The translations under genes and the position numbers were made by a program. Shown one piece after another: positions 1-7,991 of a DNA stretch of 64,000 nucleotides (the stretch's first letter is position 1; each line of letters opens with the position of its first letter). The stretch lies in assembly GCF_018449515.1 (NCBI RefSeq), contig NZ_JAAVUQ010000005.1:124001-188000 (forward strand). The letters run 5' to 3'. The stretch is from Caballeronia sp. dw_19. Its GTDB lineage: Bacteria; Pseudomonadota; Gammaproteobacteria; Burkholderiales; Burkholderiaceae. The notes beneath the pieces are model-generated. The model had not been told where the DNA came from. It did not search any database and saw only the letters and a program-made list of their open reading frames with translations.

Positions 1-848
1 ACGTTCAGCACTTTGTGAGCGGCGCACATCTGATACTGATCCGCTCGGCCGCCGACGCCGCCATGTTCGCCGTCATGGTTGTGTATGCAGCGGCCGCGCT
101 AATCAATATCGGCATTCCAGATACCGGCGCGCGATACCCTAACCGGCTGAAGGAACCGTCAAAGCTCGTCGGCGATTTCACCCATGCATTCAAGGTGTTA
201 TGGGGCGACAAGCTGGCGCAGATCGCATTGTGGGTCACCACCTTGCTGTGGGGTGCGGCGGTCACGCTGCAACTGTTGGTGCTCAAATGGGCGGCGGCGA
301 ACCTGGGTTTGTCGTTATCGAAAGCGGCTGTGTTGCAGGGCGTGACGGGACTCGGTATTGCGATGGGCGCGAGTGCGGCCGCCGCGTGGGTGCCGTTGCG
401 CAGTTCGCTCAAGGTCCTGCCGATCGGCGTGGTGACGGGTGCCGTGGCGGTCGGCATGGCGTTCTATAACAAGGACCTGTTTCCGGCGGGTTCCGGCGTG
501 CATATCGGCCCGCTGTTCGTGCCACTTTTTATCCTGGGCGCGTATCCGCTGATGATTCTGCTGGGCGCGCTGTCGGGCTTTTTCATCGTGCCGATGAACG
601 CCATCCTGCAGCATCGCGGTGCGACGCTGCTGTCGGCCGGGGCATCCATCGCGGTTCAGAATTTCAATCAGAACCTCGCTGTTTTGTCGATGCTCGGGGC
701 GTACGCGCTTTTGCTGACGACCAATCTGCCGGTGGAATGGATTATCGTGGTATTTGGCGTGTTTATCTGCGTGATGATGTGGCTTGCCATGCGGCGCCAT
801 GCCCGCAATGAGCGGACCGTGGATCTGGGCGCGCTGGTCGAAGAGTGA
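1..848 (+). CDS. lplT: Lysophospholipid transporter LplT, 3' part (5' end outside the window)
   Basis: This is the C-terminal 281 residues of a major-facilitator transporter that flips lysophospholipids across the inner membrane for re-acylation. The frame is open to the left edge from base 3, so the gene starts outside the window; LplT proteins are usually 400-430 residues. The visible part has at least six hydrophobic membrane segments separated by short basic loops, for example AAALINIGIP, FVPLFILGAYPLMILLGAL and VEWIIVVFGVFICVMMWLA. The loop containing GFFIVPMNAILQHRG is typical of LplT. It ends in a short charged tail. In related genomes lplT lies near mutS, as here. Family assignment is by recognised similarity; substrate preference is inferred. 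Confidence 0.85.
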   Translation, partial: VQHFVSGAHLILIRSAADAAMFAVMVVYAAAALINIGIPDTGARYPNRLKEPSKLVGDFTHAFKVLWGDKLAQIALWVTTLLWGAAVTLQLLVLKWAAANLGLSLSKAAVLQGVTGLGIAMGASAAAAWVPLRSSLKVLPIGVVTGAVAVGMAFYNKDLFPAGSGVHIGPLFVPLFILGAYPLMILLGALSGFFIVPMNAILQHRGATLLSAGASIAVQNFNQNLAVLSMLGAYALLLTTNLPVEWIIVVFGVFICVMMWLAMRRHARNERTVDLGALVEE

Positions 849-996
849 CGGAGTGACACGGATCAGAGTGCAGGAATGGAATCTGCTGCATGCTTTGTTC
901 GGCCGGCAAGAAAGCCGCGCTCTTCGCGGAGTGTGTGGATTGAAACGCGAGGAGCATGGTCTGAAACAAACAAACGACACGTCAAAGGAGCTGCAA

Positions 997-1365
997 ATGG
1001 GTCTGTTCACACGTTCCACACTCGATAGCAACATCAATGGCGCGGCCAAAGTGGGCCATCGCGCGGTTCAGGGCGCAAGCGACGCGGTCGATACCGCCAG
1101 CACGCAGTTGCGCGGCCTGCTCGACGACCTCGACAGCTCGATCCGCGATGCGAAAGACATCGACGTGGACAAGCTGCGCAAAGACTTGCAAGCCAAGCTG
1201 AAGACGGCGCGCGCCCAGTTCGACGGTTCGTCTTCCGCCATTGCCGGACGGCTGAACGACGCCGCCGGTTACGCCGATGAATTCGTCCACGACAAGCCGT
1301 GGCATACGCTGGGCGCGGTGGCAGGACTTGCGCTGCTGGTCGGGTTTCTGGCGGGAAGATCCTGA
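997..1365 (+). CDS. DUF883 (ElaB/YqjD-type) tail-anchored membrane protein
   Basis: This is a 122-residue protein of the DUF883 family. I chose the ATG at 997 because AAAGGAG lies seven bases upstream (984-990); the frame is open further upstream but lacks a comparable ribosome site. Residues 1-95 are charged and helical with many Lys/Asp/Ala, as in the ElaB/YqjD coiled region. The C-terminus (HTLGAVAGLALLVGFLAGRS) is a Gly-rich membrane anchor. E. coli members anchor ribosomes to the inner membrane in stationary phase; that role here is inferred only. A perfect terminator follows at 1392-1425. A decayed second copy of this gene's 3' end lies at 2918-2989, beyond the HEPN cassette. Confidence 0.85.
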   Translation: MGLFTRSTLDSNINGAAKVGHRAVQGASDAVDTASTQLRGLLDDLDSSIRDAKDIDVDKLRKDLQAKLKTARAQFDGSSSAIAGRLNDAAGYADEFVHDKPWHTLGAVAGLALLVGFLAGRS

Positions 1366-1577
1366 TCGGCCTTGCGTTGGATTCCGAGGTAAAGCAAAAA
1401 CGCCGGCATGCCGGCGTTTTTGCTTTTGGACGCGTGCTTTTTAGCGGCCCCTAACGTCTGGTCTGCGGTCTGCGCACACAAGTGGAAGTTGCGCCTGTTC
1501 CCGCGTTAGCCATCCAGTCAGGGTTACCACGCCGGGCCAACGCGCTAGCCTTATGTCTTGGCACTTCCGCGATCGAA
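1288..1577 (+). repeat. Left copy of a diverged direct duplication bracketing the HEPN cassette
   Basis: This segment (DUF883 3' end, terminator, following non-coding DNA) is matched by about 2918-3206. Shared landmarks in order are the DUF883 C-terminal codons, CTTGC plus GATTCC, the CGCCGGCAT terminator arm, GTTAGCCA, GCCAACGCG, and a final ACTT block. The ends are approximate. Confidence 0.65.
1392..1425 (+). terminator. Rho-independent terminator after the DUF883 gene
   Basis: The arms AAGCAAAAACGCCGGCA and TGCCGGCGTTTTTGCTT are perfectly complementary, giving a GC core with A/T flanks on both sides, so it can work in both directions. A degenerate copy lies at about 3024-3056. Confidence 0.85.
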
Positions 1578-1752
1578 CGACCACACGTTCGCAGCACTTT
1601 TAACACGCCCAACACCTGGTCCTACCGCCCGTAGAAGCTGTCAAGAACAACTTGCACGGATAAGCAAAAAATTTATTTCTTCACACGTCTCAGTTTGACA
1701 GGCGAAGAATCCCCAACCAGCGTACGCTCCTGACGTCAGCACAGTAGGACTA
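1429..1752. other. Non-coding stretch between the DUF883 gene and the accessory cassette
   Basis: I see no credible gene here. Bases up to about 1577 resemble the region just upstream of mutS (about 3057-3200): the blocks GTTAGCCA (1505, 3123) and GCCAACGCG (1536, 3154) keep the same 31-base spacing. From about 1578 the sequence is unique. It includes an A/T-rich patch (about 1660-1685) that is a likely place for the cassette promoter, but I cannot name good hexamers. Confidence 0.6.
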
Positions 1753-2520
1753 ATGAAAGCGATAGCTCAACCAAAGACAGCGCAAATTTTCGACCGGATC
1801 AACGCTCTCCAGTCAACAACTTCGCACTACTTCAACTCATCGCAGTTGACGCCTTTCGTGCGCGAATGGCGGGAGATCAAGAACGAGATTGATTCACTAA
1901 TGAAGGTAGACGCGTGCGCTGCTTGGGAAGCAGCCGGCGCATGGAAGGGTCTCGCTGGAGACACGGCAGGAACTGAAATCGCATTTGCGAACAGCGTTCG
2001 ACTGGGAAACTCCGGTTCGAACCGTGAAAACTGGATGATCACTCGCTTGAACCTCGGCCTGTTTTCTGCCGCCCAGAGCCTTTACACGGCCATAGGACAT
2101 CCGAAAACGGGTTACTTCACACTGCTGCTCGAGGACGGCTATAAAACCGGCGCGATTGGGCAAGCAGCTTCGTTCATTGAGAGGGCTAGAGAAATGCGCA
2201 TCAAATGGGGTGAGAATCAAGTCCAGGAAGTTATGAAGGCCGACGCCATCCTTCGTCATGCCGGAGTTTCGGATCAACAGATTGGACGGCAGCTCGACGT
2301 GGCAGGCATGGTCCTTCGACGTCATCAAATCCGGCCGAACGTGTCAGTGCTCGTAACCTCGGCGGACGATTTTTTTAGCGGCGTCACTTATTCTCTCGCG
2401 GTACCCGTGGGCGCCGGAAAAGCGTTCGACATGAACGTGGAATTGGCTAGAGTAGAAGATAAAGCCGGCATCAACAAGAACGTTGCATTCGACGTCGTCT
2501 TCGAAGCGGTGGCATCTTGA
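1753..2520 (+). CDS. Hypothetical 255-residue protein, first gene of the HEPN cassette
   Basis: I do not recognise this family. The predicted protein is soluble with no signal peptide or membrane segment. Residues about 55-165 look like stacked helical pairs of TPR character, with regularly placed W, A, G and L, for example AWEAAGAWKGLAGD and RLNLGLFSAAQSLY. The last 60 residues (from about NVSVLVTSADDFF) alternate hydrophobic and polar residues and look beta-rich. Its stop codon overlaps the start of the HEPN gene by three bases, so the two are very probably translated together and may form a complex. By analogy with other HEPN operons it could be the antidote, sensor or target-recognition partner; this is inference. 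The flanking duplication marks the pair as an acquisition. Confidence 0.75.
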   Translation: MKAIAQPKTAQIFDRINALQSTTSHYFNSSQLTPFVREWREIKNEIDSLMKVDACAAWEAAGAWKGLAGDTAGTEIAFANSVRLGNSGSNRENWMITRLNLGLFSAAQSLYTAIGHPKTGYFTLLLEDGYKTGAIGQAASFIERAREMRIKWGENQVQEVMKADAILRHAGVSDQQIGRQLDVAGMVLRRHQIRPNVSVLVTSADDFFSGVTYSLAVPVGAGKAFDMNVELARVEDKAGINKNVAFDVVFEAVAS

Positions 2521-2900
2521 GTTCCACGCCCCGAGAGCTGGTTGACTGCGCTGCTGAGTTGCTGAGGCAGGCCTTGGGCGAGCCGCAGTATCGCGCGGTG
2601 TGCAGTCGCGCGTACTATGGCGCATTTCATGCTGCCAATACGTTTCACAATGCGCTTTCCGCGCCAGGATCGGTGGGCTCCGCGCGGGGACGCCATCAGC
2701 AGTTGATCGCTCAGTTGTCAAATCCGACATGCAGCAAACAAAACGACAATTACTTTGTCTCCCAAGCGCTCAGCAAAAAGCTCCGTCCGCTGATCGATGC
2801 CCGCGTGAAAGCCGACTATCTGATCCATTCCGAGGTAAGCCTCGCGCTCGCCACGGCTGCAACGGCTAGCGCCGAGGCGATAGTACAGAGGGTAATGTGA
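2517..2900 (+). CDS. HEPN domain protein, second gene of the cassette
   Basis: This 127-residue all-helical protein resembles HEPN-domain proteins: the helix SRAYYGAFHAAN (residues 30-41) and the later RVKADYLIH (96-104) fit the family's conserved Arg/Tyr/Asp pattern. R31 and H38 form an R-X6-H pair, the spacing of the R-X4-6-H active site of HEPN ribonucleases; R96 and H104 are seven residues apart. The only workable start is TTG at 2517, whose TTGA overlaps the upstream stop codon; no ATG or GTG lies before the conserved helix. HEPN proteins are often RNA-cleaving toxins in toxin-antitoxin or defence systems, but many are non-catalytic, so activity is unproven. Confidence 0.75.
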   Translation: MSSTPRELVDCAAELLRQALGEPQYRAVCSRAYYGAFHAANTFHNALSAPGSVGSARGRHQQLIAQLSNPTCSKQNDNYFVSQALSKKLRPLIDARVKADYLIHSEVSLALATAATASAEAIVQRVM

Positions 2901-2917
2901 CCCTTGGCATGCAACCA

Positions 2918-2989
2918 CCCTTTCGACCATTCTCCCCGCTCGGTGCCGTTGCAGAACCCACCCTGCTGGTCTGATTCCCAGCGGGGTGA
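2918..2989 (+). pseudogene. Decayed duplicate of the DUF883 gene's 3' end
   Basis: Read from 2936, the frame gives PLGAVAEPTLLV-stop-FPAG-stop, matching the intact DUF883 C-terminus TLGAVAGLALLVGFLAGRS-stop codon for codon, with TGA replacing one Gly codon and one Arg codon. Upstream codons from 2918 (PFRPFS) line up with the intact DKPWH region. The DNA aligns without gaps from about 1318/2948 for some 70 bases at roughly two thirds identity, counted by eye. It begins about 18 bases after the HEPN stop and continues into the degenerate terminator copy. It is a remnant, not a gene. Confidence 0.75.
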
Positions 2990-3206
2990 CCGCGATTCGT
3001 CTTGCTTGAGATTCCCGAAGGAGTAAAACCGCCGGCATCTCCGGCGCTTTTGCTTGTCCAGGCGCCGTTTTGTGATGGTCAACCGTATTGGCCGCGCTCA
3101 GGGAAATAACATTCCATGCCGTGTTAGCCAGTCGGCCGACATTCCCGCGACCAGCCAACGCGGTACACTCGTGCCCTTAGGACTTTCGCACATTCACGCA
3201 CGCAAG
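2918..3206 (+). repeat. Right copy of the diverged direct duplication; also the mutS upstream region
   Basis: This is the partner of 1288-1577 and also the gene-free stretch in front of mutS. It holds the DUF883 remnant, a weakened terminator (ACCGCCGGCAT/CTCCGGCGCTTTT, about 3024-3056) and presumably the mutS promoter, which I cannot pinpoint. Many differences are transitions, as expected of homologous copies that diverged for some time before or after the duplication. Confidence 0.65.
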
Positions 3207-5924
3207 ATGGGTACGCATATCTCCGTTTCGTCTACTGCTCAAGACTTGGGCCCCGCCGCGCAGGAACCCGGCGCCGCGGTCGATCTGTCGCACCACACTC
3301 CCATGATGCAGCAATATCTGCGCATCAAAGGGGAGCATCCCGGCACGCTCGTGTTTTACCGGATGGGCGACTTCTACGAGCTATTCTTCGACGACGCCGT
3401 CAAAGCTTCGCGCCTGCTCGACCTCACGCTGACACAACGCGGGGCGTCTGGCGGAAACCCGATCAAGATGGCCGGCATCCCCCATCATTCGTGCGAGCAA
3501 TATCTGGCGAAACTCGTGAAGCTTGGCGAATCCGTCGCTATTTGCGAGCAGATCGGCGACCCGGCGACATCGAAGGGACCGGTCGAGCGCAAGGTCGTGC
3601 GCGTAGTCACGCCCGGAACGCTGACTGATGCCGCGCTTCTCTCGGACAAAAACGACGTCTTCCTGTTAGCGCTCTGCCCGGCGCATAACCGCCGCGGCGT
3701 GCTCACGAGCGTCGGCCTGGCGTGGCTGAACCTGGCGAGCGGCGCATTGCGCCTTGCCGAAGTCGCGCCCGATCAACTGAGCGCGGCGCTCGAGCGCATT
3801 CGCCCAGCGGAAACGCTGGTGGCTGACTCGTTTTCTACGACCAACGCGCCATTCGAAGTACCAAACGCAGGGGCGACAACACGGGCACCCGCGTGGCATT
3901 TCGATATTGAATCGGGCACGCAACGTCTGCGCGAGCAACTCGATGTCGCCAGCCTCGACGGCTTCGGTGCGCACTCGCTAACCTGCGCGTGCGGCGCCGC
4001 CGGCGCGCTGCTGCTTTACGCAGCCGCCACCCAGGGACAGCAGTTGCGGCACGTGCGCAGCCTGAAGGTGGAGTACGAGTCGGAGTACATTGGTCTCGAC
4101 CCGGCCACGCGGCGTAATCTCGAACTGACCGAGACCTTGCGCGGAACGGAATCGCCCACGTTGTGCTCGCTGCTGGACACATGCTGCACGACCATGGGCA
4201 GCCGTCTGCTGCGGCACTGGCTACATCATCCGCCTCGCGACTTCACTATCGCGCAAAGCCGGCAGCGTGCAATTGGCGCATTGCTGGACGCGCCTGCAAC
4301 GGCGAGCCTGGATGGTTTGCGCGCAGCTTTGCGGCAGATTTCGGACATCGAACGGATTACGGGACGGCTGGCGCTGCTGTCGGCCCGGCCGCGCGATCTC
4401 TCCAGCCTGCGAGATACCTTTGCTGCACTGCCCCAACTGCGCGAACGGCTTGCCGCCGTGAAGATGAATGCGGCATCGCTTCAACGTATCGATATATCAC
4501 TCGAGCCACCGCCCGAATGCCTCGCGCTGCTGAGCCGCGCAATCGCGCCGGAACCCGCGGCGCTGATCCGCGACGGTGGTGTGATCGCGCGCGGTTACGA
4601 CGCCGACCTCGACGAGCTCCGCGATATCTCCGAGAACTGCGACCAGTTCCTGATCGACCTGGAGGCCCGTGAACGCACGCGAACGGGCATCGCGAACCTG
4701 CGGGTCGAGTACAACAAGGTGCATGGCTTTTATATCGAAGTCACGCGCGGTCAGACGGACAAGGTTCCCGATGACTACCGCCGTCGCCAGACACTGAAGA
4801 ACGCCGAGCGTTACATCACGCCGGAGTTGAAAACCTTCGAAGACAAGGCGCTGTCCGCACAGGACCGGGCATTGGCCCGCGAGCGTTTGCTCTACGACGC
4901 GCTGCTGCAAACCCTGTTGCCGCACATTGGCGACTGCCAGCGCGTGGCGGCGGCGCTCGCTGAACTCGACCTGCTTGGCGCGTTCGCGGAACGGGCGCTC
5001 GCGCTCGACTGGATCGCCCCGGCATTCGCGGCCGATGCAGGTATCGATATCGAGCAAGGGCGGCACCCGGTGGTGGAAGCGCAGGTCGAGCAGTTCATCG
5101 CAAACGATTGTTGCTTGAATACCGAGCGCAAGCTGCTGCTGATCACCGGACCGAACATGGGCGGTAAGTCGACGTTCATGCGACAGACCGCGTTGATCGC
5201 GCTACTGGCTTTCGTGGGCAGCTATGTGCCCGCGAAACGCGCATGCTTTGGACCAGTCGACCGGATCTTTACGCGCATCGGCGCCGCCGACGACCTCGCC
5301 GGCGGCCGTTCCACCTTCATGGTCGAGATGACGGAAGCGGCGGCCATTCTCAACGACGCCACGCCGTCGAGTCTTGTACTGATGGACGAAATCGGCCGCG
5401 GCACGTCCACGTTCGACGGCCTCGCGCTTGCATGGGCCATCGCACGGCATCTGCTGTCGCATAACGGCTGCCATACGTTGTTCGCGACGCATTATTTCGA
5501 ACTGACGCAGTTGCCGGCTGAGTTTGCTCAGGCAGCAAACGTGCATTTGTCGGCGGTCGAACATGACCACGGTATCGTGTTCCTGCACTCGGTAAGCGAA
5601 GGTCCGGCGAACCAGAGCTACGGCTTGCAGGTCGCGCAACTGGCAGGCGTGCCGCCGGCCGTCATCAAGGCTGCAAGGAAACACCTGGCGCATCTGGAGC
5701 AGCAGTCGATCGGCCAGCCATCGCCGCAATTCGATCTGTTCGCGGGACCCGTTGTGGAGATAGCCGACGCCTACGAACGTGACGAACCGGTCGAAGCGCC
5801 ACCGCACCCCGCGCTCGACCGGCTGCGCGCAATCGATCGGAACGAATTGCGACCACGCGACGCACTCGATCTGCTCTACGAACTACATGAGCTGGCGTCG
5901 AACGCTCCGGATGCGTCGCGTTAA
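3207..5924 (+). CDS. mutS: DNA mismatch repair protein MutS
   Basis: MutS recognises mismatches and small loops and recruits MutL. The protein is 905 residues, slightly over the usual 850-890 because of a variable N-terminal lead. The mismatch-binding motif GDFYELF has Phe and Glu at about 56 and 58. The clamp and connector regions follow. The ATPase has Walker [10 protein letters not shown] near 649-657 and Walker [17 protein letters not shown] near 724-739, then [11 protein letters not shown] chose the ATG at 3207 because the following residues lead directly into [12 protein letters not shown]; the open frame runs back to 3054 but that part is non-coding duplicated DNA. The next gene starts close to or overlapping the stop codon. 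Confidence 0.95.
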   Translation: MGTHISVSSTAQDLGPAAQEPGAAVDLSHHTPMMQQYLRIKGEHPGTLVFYRMGDFYELFFDDAVKASRLLDLTLTQRGASGGNPIKMAGIPHHSCEQYLAKLVKLGESVAICEQIGDPATSKGPVERKVVRVVTPGTLTDAALLSDKNDVFLLALCPAHNRRGVLTSVGLAWLNLASGALRLAEVAPDQLSAALERIRPAETLVADSFSTTNAPFEVPNAGATTRAPAWHFDIESGTQRLREQLDVASLDGFGAHSLTCACGAAGALLLYAAATQGQQLRHVRSLKVEYESEYIGLDPATRRNLELTETLRGTESPTLCSLLDTCCTTMGSRLLRHWLHHPPRDFTIAQSRQRAIGALLDAPATASLDGLRAALRQISDIERITGRLALLSARPRDLSSLRDTFAALPQLRERLAAVKMNAASLQRIDISLEPPPECLALLSRAIAPEPAALIRDGGVIARGYDADLDELRDISENCDQFLIDLEARERTRTGIANLRVEYNKVHGFYIEVTRGQTDKVPDDYRRRQTLKNAERYITPELKTFEDKALSAQDRALARERLLYDALLQTLLPHIGDCQRVAAALAELDLLGAFAERALALDWIAPAFAADAGIDIEQGRHPVVEAQVEQFIANDCCLNTERKLLLITGPNMGGKSTFMRQTALIALLAFVGSYVPAKRACFGPVDRIFTRIGAADDLAGGRSTFMVEMTEAAAILNDATPSSLVLMDEIGRGTSTFDGLALAWAIARHLLSHNGCHTLFATHYFELTQLPAEFAQAANVHLSAVEHDHGIVFLHSVSEGPANQSYGLQVAQLAGVPPAVIKAARKHLAHLEQQSIGQPSPQFDLFAGPVVEIADAYERDEPVEAPPHPALDRLRAIDRNELRPRDALDLLYELHELASNAPDASR

Positions 5925-5961
5925 AGCGGACTTTGCCACCGGCTGGCCGGGCGCGCGACGC

Positions 5962-7320
5962 ATGGTGCGCACCCGCGTCATCGTTACTGGCTTATGCGCC
6001 CTCTTCCTGCTGGCCGGGAGACCGCAGCGCGCCCAAGCTGAAGCGCCGCCACTCGCGCCGGTCACACCGCTGACATTCGCGATCGCGTCTAATGTACTCG
6101 ACAAGCCCGCCGGCGAAACTGCGCTCCAGCATCTGATCAACGCCATCGGGCAAGAACGAAACACGTCGTTCATCATCTACGATGGCAACCTCAAAGGCGA
6201 AACGGAACCGTGCCGGGATTCGCTCTACAACACGCGCCAGCAAATCTTCGATAGCTCCCGCAAACCGGTCGTCCTGCTGCCCGGCGGCAGCGACTGGGCA
6301 TCTTGCGGTCTCGCACAAGCAGGCAGTTACGATCCGGTCGAGCGACTGGATTTCATCCGCCAGTTGTTCTTCGGCGACTCAAGTTCGCTCGGTCAGACGC
6401 CTATGAACGTGATCCGCGAAAGCGATGTCGCTCGCTTTCGGCCGTTCCGCGAAAATGTCCGATGGCAAACCGACGGTATTGCGTTCATTGGTTTGAACGC
6501 GCCCGCGCCAAACAATCACTATCTGACCGCGGGTGGGCGCAACGGAGAATTCGAGGACCGTTCCGTCGCCAACGCGTTCTGGCTGGAACATGCAGTTGAA
6601 ACCGCGCGACGTTCGGACATGCGTGCGGTCGTCGTGATCCTGCAGGGTGATCCCGACTTCGCGCGTTACGAGCGTCGCGATCGTTTCGCATGGCTGCACT
6701 TTTCTCGCGGCGAACCGTCGCGCGATGGTTTTCTCGAACTCAAGCGCAGCCTTGTCAAAGCCGCCGAATTGTTTCGCGGACCCGTGATCGTGATCCACAT
6801 GTCGGATACGCCGATACCCAGGGGTTTTCGCATCGACCAGCCGCTGCGCAACGACAAAGGCACGGTGGTCGCCAATCTGACGCGCATCGCGATCAGTTTG
6901 AAGAAACCGCAATCGCAATGGCTGGAGGTGGAGTCCGACTTCGCCTGGCGGCCGCCCTTTCGGGTGCGCGTACGCGACGTGATCGTGCGGCCGGTGGCAC
7001 CCGGCCAGGCACCGGCGCCGACCGTGCCCGGGTCTTCGCCAATACCGTCGTCGGCACCTTCGCCATCTTCGTCGCCTTCTTCGATCCCCGGCGTTGAAAA
7101 CGAGACCCCCGGGCCGTCATCGTTTTTCCAGCAGATGCAGCCAGTGCAGCCGGCGCAGCAAGTGCAACATTCCGCGCCGGCACTTCAACCAGACACCGGC
7201 GTGCCCGCGTCTTCAGTACCGCCCACGCTGAACTTGAACTCGCCCGCGAACCTGCCGCCAATCCTGCCGGAACCGGCGAGTCCCACGAGCGGCGCATCGG
7301 GCGCAGGCACGGGCCAATAA
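5962..7320 (+). CDS. Secreted metallophosphoesterase-like protein with Pro/Ser-rich tail
   Basis: This is a 452-residue exported protein. The signal peptide (MVRTRVIVTGLCALFLLAG, cleavage after AQA) favours the ATG at 5962; an ATG at 5911 overlapping the mutS end is the alternative. Order and spacing resemble a calcineurin-like phosphoesterase: FAIASN, then FIIYDGNLKG, then VVLLPGGSDWASC in the GNHD position, then VVVILQGDP. However, most metal ligands of the canonical D-X-H/GD/GNHD motifs are changed, so catalysis is doubtful. Residues from about 345 form a low-complexity Pro/Ser/Gln/Ala tail. It follows mutS directly, probably co-transcribed, and ends at a terminator. Its function is unknown to me. 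Confidence 0.65.
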   Translation: MVRTRVIVTGLCALFLLAGRPQRAQAEAPPLAPVTPLTFAIASNVLDKPAGETALQHLINAIGQERNTSFIIYDGNLKGETEPCRDSLYNTRQQIFDSSRKPVVLLPGGSDWASCGLAQAGSYDPVERLDFIRQLFFGDSSSLGQTPMNVIRESDVARFRPFRENVRWQTDGIAFIGLNAPAPNNHYLTAGGRNGEFEDRSVANAFWLEHAVETARRSDMRAVVVILQGDPDFARYERRDRFAWLHFSRGEPSRDGFLELKRSLVKAAELFRGPVIVIHMSDTPIPRGFRIDQPLRNDKGTVVANLTRIAISLKKPQSQWLEVESDFAWRPPFRVRVRDVIVRPVAPGQAPAPTVPGSSPIPSSAPSPSSSPSSIPGVENETPGPSSFFQQMQPVQPAQQVQHSAPALQPDTGVPASSVPPTLNLNSPANLPPILPEPASPTSGASGAGTGQ

Positions 7321-7351
7321 GCCCGTTCACGGATCAACCGCGCGAAAAATA

Positions 7352-7386
7352 AAACAAAGGCGCAGCAACCTGCCTGCGCCTTGTTT
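7352..7386. terminator. Bidirectional terminator between the phosphoesterase-like gene and slyD
   Basis: The arms AAACAAAGGCGCAG and CTGCGCCTTGTTT pair with one bulged A. The element lies between two converging genes and serves both. Confidence 0.75.
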
Positions 7387-7418
7387 CACATCGCTTGGGC
7401 TCGCCCCCTACACACGCC

Positions 7419-7958
7419 TCAATGCAAGGTCGGGCCAGCGTCCTTGCCCGGCTCTTCGTCGTCCTCGTCGAGGACTTCGAGACCGTCAAGGCCATGCGCG
7501 TGCTGATGTTCCTTCTCGTCCTCGGTGGCTTCCCGGACTTCCTGCACGTTCAGCGCGAAGCGCAGCGCCATGCCCGCCAGCGGATGATTGCCGTCGAGCA
7601 CGACCTTATCTTCAGCCACGTCGGTGACCGTGTAGATCAGCGAATCGAGTTCGTCCTCGCCGTCTTCCGGGGTGCCCTCAAACTGCATGCCGACTTCGAG
7701 CGGTTCCGGAAAGCGGCCTCGCGCCTCCACCTTCACGAGATCGGGATCGTACTCGCCGAACGCATCCTGCGGTTCGAGCTGCAACTGCGTCTGATAGCCG
7801 GCTTCCTGACCGTCGAGTGCTTCCTCGATCTTGGGGAACGTGCCATCATAGCCGCCGTGCAGATAGACCATCGGCTCGTCGCTTTCCTCGATCAGATTGC
7901 CATGAGCGTCCGAGAGCTTATAGGCTACTGATACGACGGTGTCTTTTGCGATTTTCAT
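7419..7958 (-). CDS. slyD: FKBP-type peptidyl-prolyl cis-trans isomerase, SlyD-like
   Basis: This 179-residue cytoplasmic prolyl isomerase and chaperone has the FKBP core (DTVVSVAYKLSDAHGNLIEESDE, YLHGGYDGTFPKIEEALDGQ), the inserted flap domain in the middle, and an acidic His-containing tail (EKEHQHAHGLDGL, EVLDEDDEEPG). The tail has few of the His/Cys residues that make E. coli SlyD a nickel store. The ATG at 7958 is preferred because TTGGAGAATCC gives a ribosome site just upstream; a TTG twelve bases earlier is inside that site. It is divergent from roxA with only 33 bases between them. Confidence 0.9.
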   Translation of the reverse strand: MKIAKDTVVSVAYKLSDAHGNLIEESDEPMVYLHGGYDGTFPKIEEALDGQEAGYQTQLQLEPQDAFGEYDPDLVKVEARGRFPEPLEVGMQFEGTPEDGEDELDSLIYTVTDVAEDKVVLDGNHPLAGMALRFALNVQEVREATEDEKEHQHAHGLDGLEVLDEDDEEPGKDAGPTLH

Positions 7959-7983
7959 TGGATTCTCCAAGATACAAGCCTCA

Positions 7984-7989
7984 ATTATA
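7984..7989 (-). promoter_or_regulatory. -10 element of the slyD promoter
   Basis: Read on the minus strand this is a perfect TATAAT, 25 bases upstream of the slyD ATG. The -35 region about 17 bases further up is poor. It lies within three bases of the divergent roxA start codon. Confidence 0.5.
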
Positions 7990-7991
7990 CG

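Noticed and set aside
1753-2900. The HEPN cassette as a classical MNT/HEPN pair
   Set aside because: The partner has no nucleotidyltransferase GS-X10-D-X-D motif, so it is not the MntA type.
3054-3206. N-terminal extension of mutS
   Set aside because: It lies in the duplicated non-coding segment; MutS similarity begins after 3207.
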